DNA of 64,000 bases from CAIZWU01 sp942492905. GTDB lineage: Bacteria > Verrucomicrobiota > Verrucomicrobiia > Verrucomicrobiales > V1-33. The stretch's first letter is position 1; each line of letters begins with the position of its first letter. A model generated the notes under the pieces. That model worked only from the letters and a program-made list of their open reading frames with translations. It ran no database searches and was not told the DNA's origin. Made by a program: the position numbers and the translations under genes. Location: positions 4,278,001 through 4,342,000 of the forward strand of contig OW818657.1 of NCBI GenBank assembly GCA_942492905.1, written 5' to 3'. Below are positions 62,582 to 64,000 of this stretch, piece by piece.

Positions 62582-64000
62582 TTACTCCGGACTCATCACC
62601 GTCACTTTGAAAAACTTCCTGCTGCCCTCGCGGGTGACTGTTGTGCGGCTCGAGAATGAATCGGCTAGAAGAGGCGTCCCGAGGTCTTCCCAGGCAGCCG
62701 TGGGTGCCAAGGAGGATGAAGCTTGGAGAACATAACTCACCCCCGGTATACTTTCCCATTCGATCGTCAGTTGTCCGGCAGGGGAAGTCGTTACGGAGGA
62801 GATGGTGAATCGGCTGGCAGGGTCCAAAGGGGAAGTCCGGGCCATAAATTCTTCAAGATTCGCAGCCCCATCGCTGTCGGCGTCTTCCTCTGCGTTGGAG
62901 GGGCTGTTGGTTGGCCAGCCATGCTGAACCTCGTGATAATCCGGCATCCCATCCGCATCGGTGTCGGTTTTGGAAACCTCGGAGAGACTGAACTGAAAGG
63001 TGGCCGCAGCGTCTTCATCCCATTCGTCCAGATTGGTGCTGTAGGTTCTAGCCTGAACCGTCCGGCCATCCGGGAGAAACTCCAGGAGTCTGATCCAACC
63101 ATCCCCCCCGTTGGCAAGGTCCTGGGTATTGAACAGCATTTCATGGACGTTGTTGCCCTTTAGACCTGTCACCGTGCGGAATCCCCGACCGGCATGGCCG
63201 CAACTCACCAGGCAGAAATTTTCGTGTTTCCTGACCAGTTTGTTCCAGAGTTCTTCCCCGTCGTTTGTACCATCGGGATCGGCCGCGATCCCAAAACTGT
63301 GGGGATTCATGGCGCTTTGGGATTGAGCCCAGTCAAACCGCGCGGAACCAGATGCCAGGTAGGCATGGCACACTAAAATGGCCCGATGGAAGGGGTGGGC
63401 AGAAACTACCCCGTCCATCCATTCCACCACCTTATCGCGGGGCCCCCATTCGCACGTCAGCACCAGATAATGTTGAGGGCCCGCCTTGAAGGTATGCCAA
63501 GCATTTTGGGTGTTTCCCGGAGGATCATCAGGGTGCTGAAAAAATCCCACTACGGTGGGCTGGGAGGCATAGGGCGAGCCAGGACCGTAGAAAGGGGCAA
63601 GACTGAAGGAGGTAGCCCGGGAATCCCCGGAGCCCGACGGGCCGCAATCGTGGTTGCCGGAGCTGAAGGCACAGGGGAGGTCGTTTCCCAGGATGTCGAA
63701 TCCGGCCCGCGAGCGCATCCATTGCGCCTCGGTATTGTCGTTCACCAGATCGCCCACCTGGACTGCGAATCTAATATCGCGGGTGCTTCGATTGTCCCGT
63801 ACCCAAGTCATCTGACGATTCAGTATTTCGGCCCGATCCGCCGTCGTAACGTAGTTTTGGGTATCCGGCAGGTGGAGCAAAGTCCAGGAGCCCGGCCAGG
63901 GAGGTGGGTCCGCTGCGAACAGCAGCCCCGGTAATGAAACGCAGAAAAGGGAGATGCTTGCCGCCACGAACCTGTCAGAAGTCGAACGCGGGACGTTAAG
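62582..64000 (-). CDS. Secreted metallophosphoesterase with C-terminal Ca-binding repeats, 5' end cut by window edge
   Basis: The frame is open to the right edge. A GTG at 63967 is the first visible start, but the signal peptide (VAASISLFCVSLPGLLFAA) lacks its basic N-terminus there and an upstream Arg (SDRF) lies in frame, so the true start is probably beyond 64000. Calcineurin-type motifs: LPDTQNY, VQVGDLVNDN, FSSGNHDCG and the late CGHAGRG in place of GHxH. From about residue 330 come thrombospondin-type-3-like loops (TDTDADGMPDYHEVQHG, DADSDGAANLEEFM) and a fibronectin-like finish ending RKFFKVTVMSPE. About 472 residues are visible. The enzyme probably acts outside the cell. Confidence 0.75.
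   Translation of the reverse strand, partial: LNVPRSTSDRFVAASISLFCVSLPGLLFAADPPPWPGSWTLLHLPDTQNYVTTADRAEILNRQMTWVRDNRSTRDIRFAVQVGDLVNDNTEAQWMRSRAGFDILGNDLPCAFSSGNHDCGPSGSGDSRATSFSLAPFYGPGSPYASQPTVVGFFQHPDDPPGNTQNAWHTFKAGPQHYLVLTCEWGPRDKVVEWMDGVVSAHPFHRAILVCHAYLASGSARFDWAQSQSAMNPHSFGIAADPDGTNDGEELWNKLVRKHENFCLVSCGHAGRGFRTVTGLKGNNVHEMLFNTQDLANGGDGWIRLLEFLPDGRTVQARTYSTNLDEWDEDAAATFQFSLSEVSKTDTDADGMPDYHEVQHGWPTNSPSNAEEDADSDGAANLEEFMARTSPLDPASRFTISSVTTSPAGQLTIEWESIPGVSYVLQASSSLAPTAAWEDLGTPLLADSFSSRTTVTREGSRKFFKVTVMSPE

Noticed and set aside
1..64000. tRNA, rRNA, CRISPR, riboswitch and IS elements
   Set aside because: No tRNA-like fold ending in GGTTCGAATC-type arms, no rRNA sequence, no repeat-spacer array, no transposase-like protein and no recognised riboswitch core were seen by eye. 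A covariance-model scan could still reveal a small RNA.

Overview
The window (about 62% GC by eye, densely coding) reads as a chromosomal segment of a Verrucomicrobiota bacterium, probably Verrucomicrobiaceae/Luteolibacter-like. The basis is gene content: a planctomycete-type cytochrome c (PSD1, DUF1549/DUF1553) gene followed by a DUF1501 gene, a sulfatase, two Gfo/Idh/MocA oxidoreductases, a PEP-CTERM protein, very large secreted multi-domain proteins, an ArgA with amino-acid-kinase and GNAT halves, and weak or absent Shine-Dalgarno sequences at many starts. No rRNA, tRNA, CRISPR array or insertion sequence was recognised. Both window edges cut genes.

Layout. 1-6.3 kb: edge-truncated secreted protein, aldehyde dehydrogenase family protein, metallophosphoesterase, small secreted protein with a good sigma70-like promoter, Gfo/Idh/MocA oxidoreductase, sulfatase, all on the minus strand except the sulfatase. 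6.3-12.2 kb: an SsuC/TauC-type importer permease and its SsuB/TauB-type ATPase, separated by the conserved tesA / ybbA-ybbP set. 12.3-15.4 kb: small membrane protein, photolyase, glycerate kinase. 15.6-18.3 kb: ABC-2 exporter operon with a membrane-anchored third gene. 18.5-24.9 kb: TPR-like membrane protein, HrpA helicase, second Gfo/Idh/MocA enzyme. 25-27.3 kb: ECF sigma factor, candidate anti-sigma factor and a 492-aa unknown membrane-anchored protein. 27.5-33.3 kb: secreted transglutaminase-like protein, beta-propeller plus azurin-like cupredoxin operon with two small genes upstream, small lipoprotein, prepilin peptidase. 33.4-43 kb: 1354-aa SdrD-B-repeat surface protein, orphan NuoE-like protein, PSD1/DUF1501 pair. 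43-53.6 kb: malate:quinone oxidoreductase, PEP-CTERM protein, DsbD N-domain protein, TPR-redoxin protein, PLD-like protein, ArgA, unknown exported protein, SufT. 53.8-64 kb: 1067-aa secreted lectin/PA14-like protein, a frameshifted FlgD-Ig/NHL/CBM9-like giant, a membrane protein, and an edge-truncated secreted metallophosphoesterase.

How the genes fit together. Housekeeping functions (HrpA, ArgA, SufT, glycerate kinase, photolyase, Mqo) are interspersed with a large exported repertoire: proteins with Sec or Tat signals, a lipoprotein, a copper protein, disulfide/redoxin proteins and two giant adhesin- or polysaccharide-binding-like proteins. This suits a heterotroph living on complex polymers. 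No complete novel defence or mobile system was found. The strongest unexplained signals are a roughly tenfold over-represented octamer (CCTGACAA), a perfect CRP-type palindrome upstream of the orphan nuoE, two gene-disrupting indel signatures, a sulfatase with a variant maturation motif, and the ECF-sigma and cupredoxin operons of unknown purpose.
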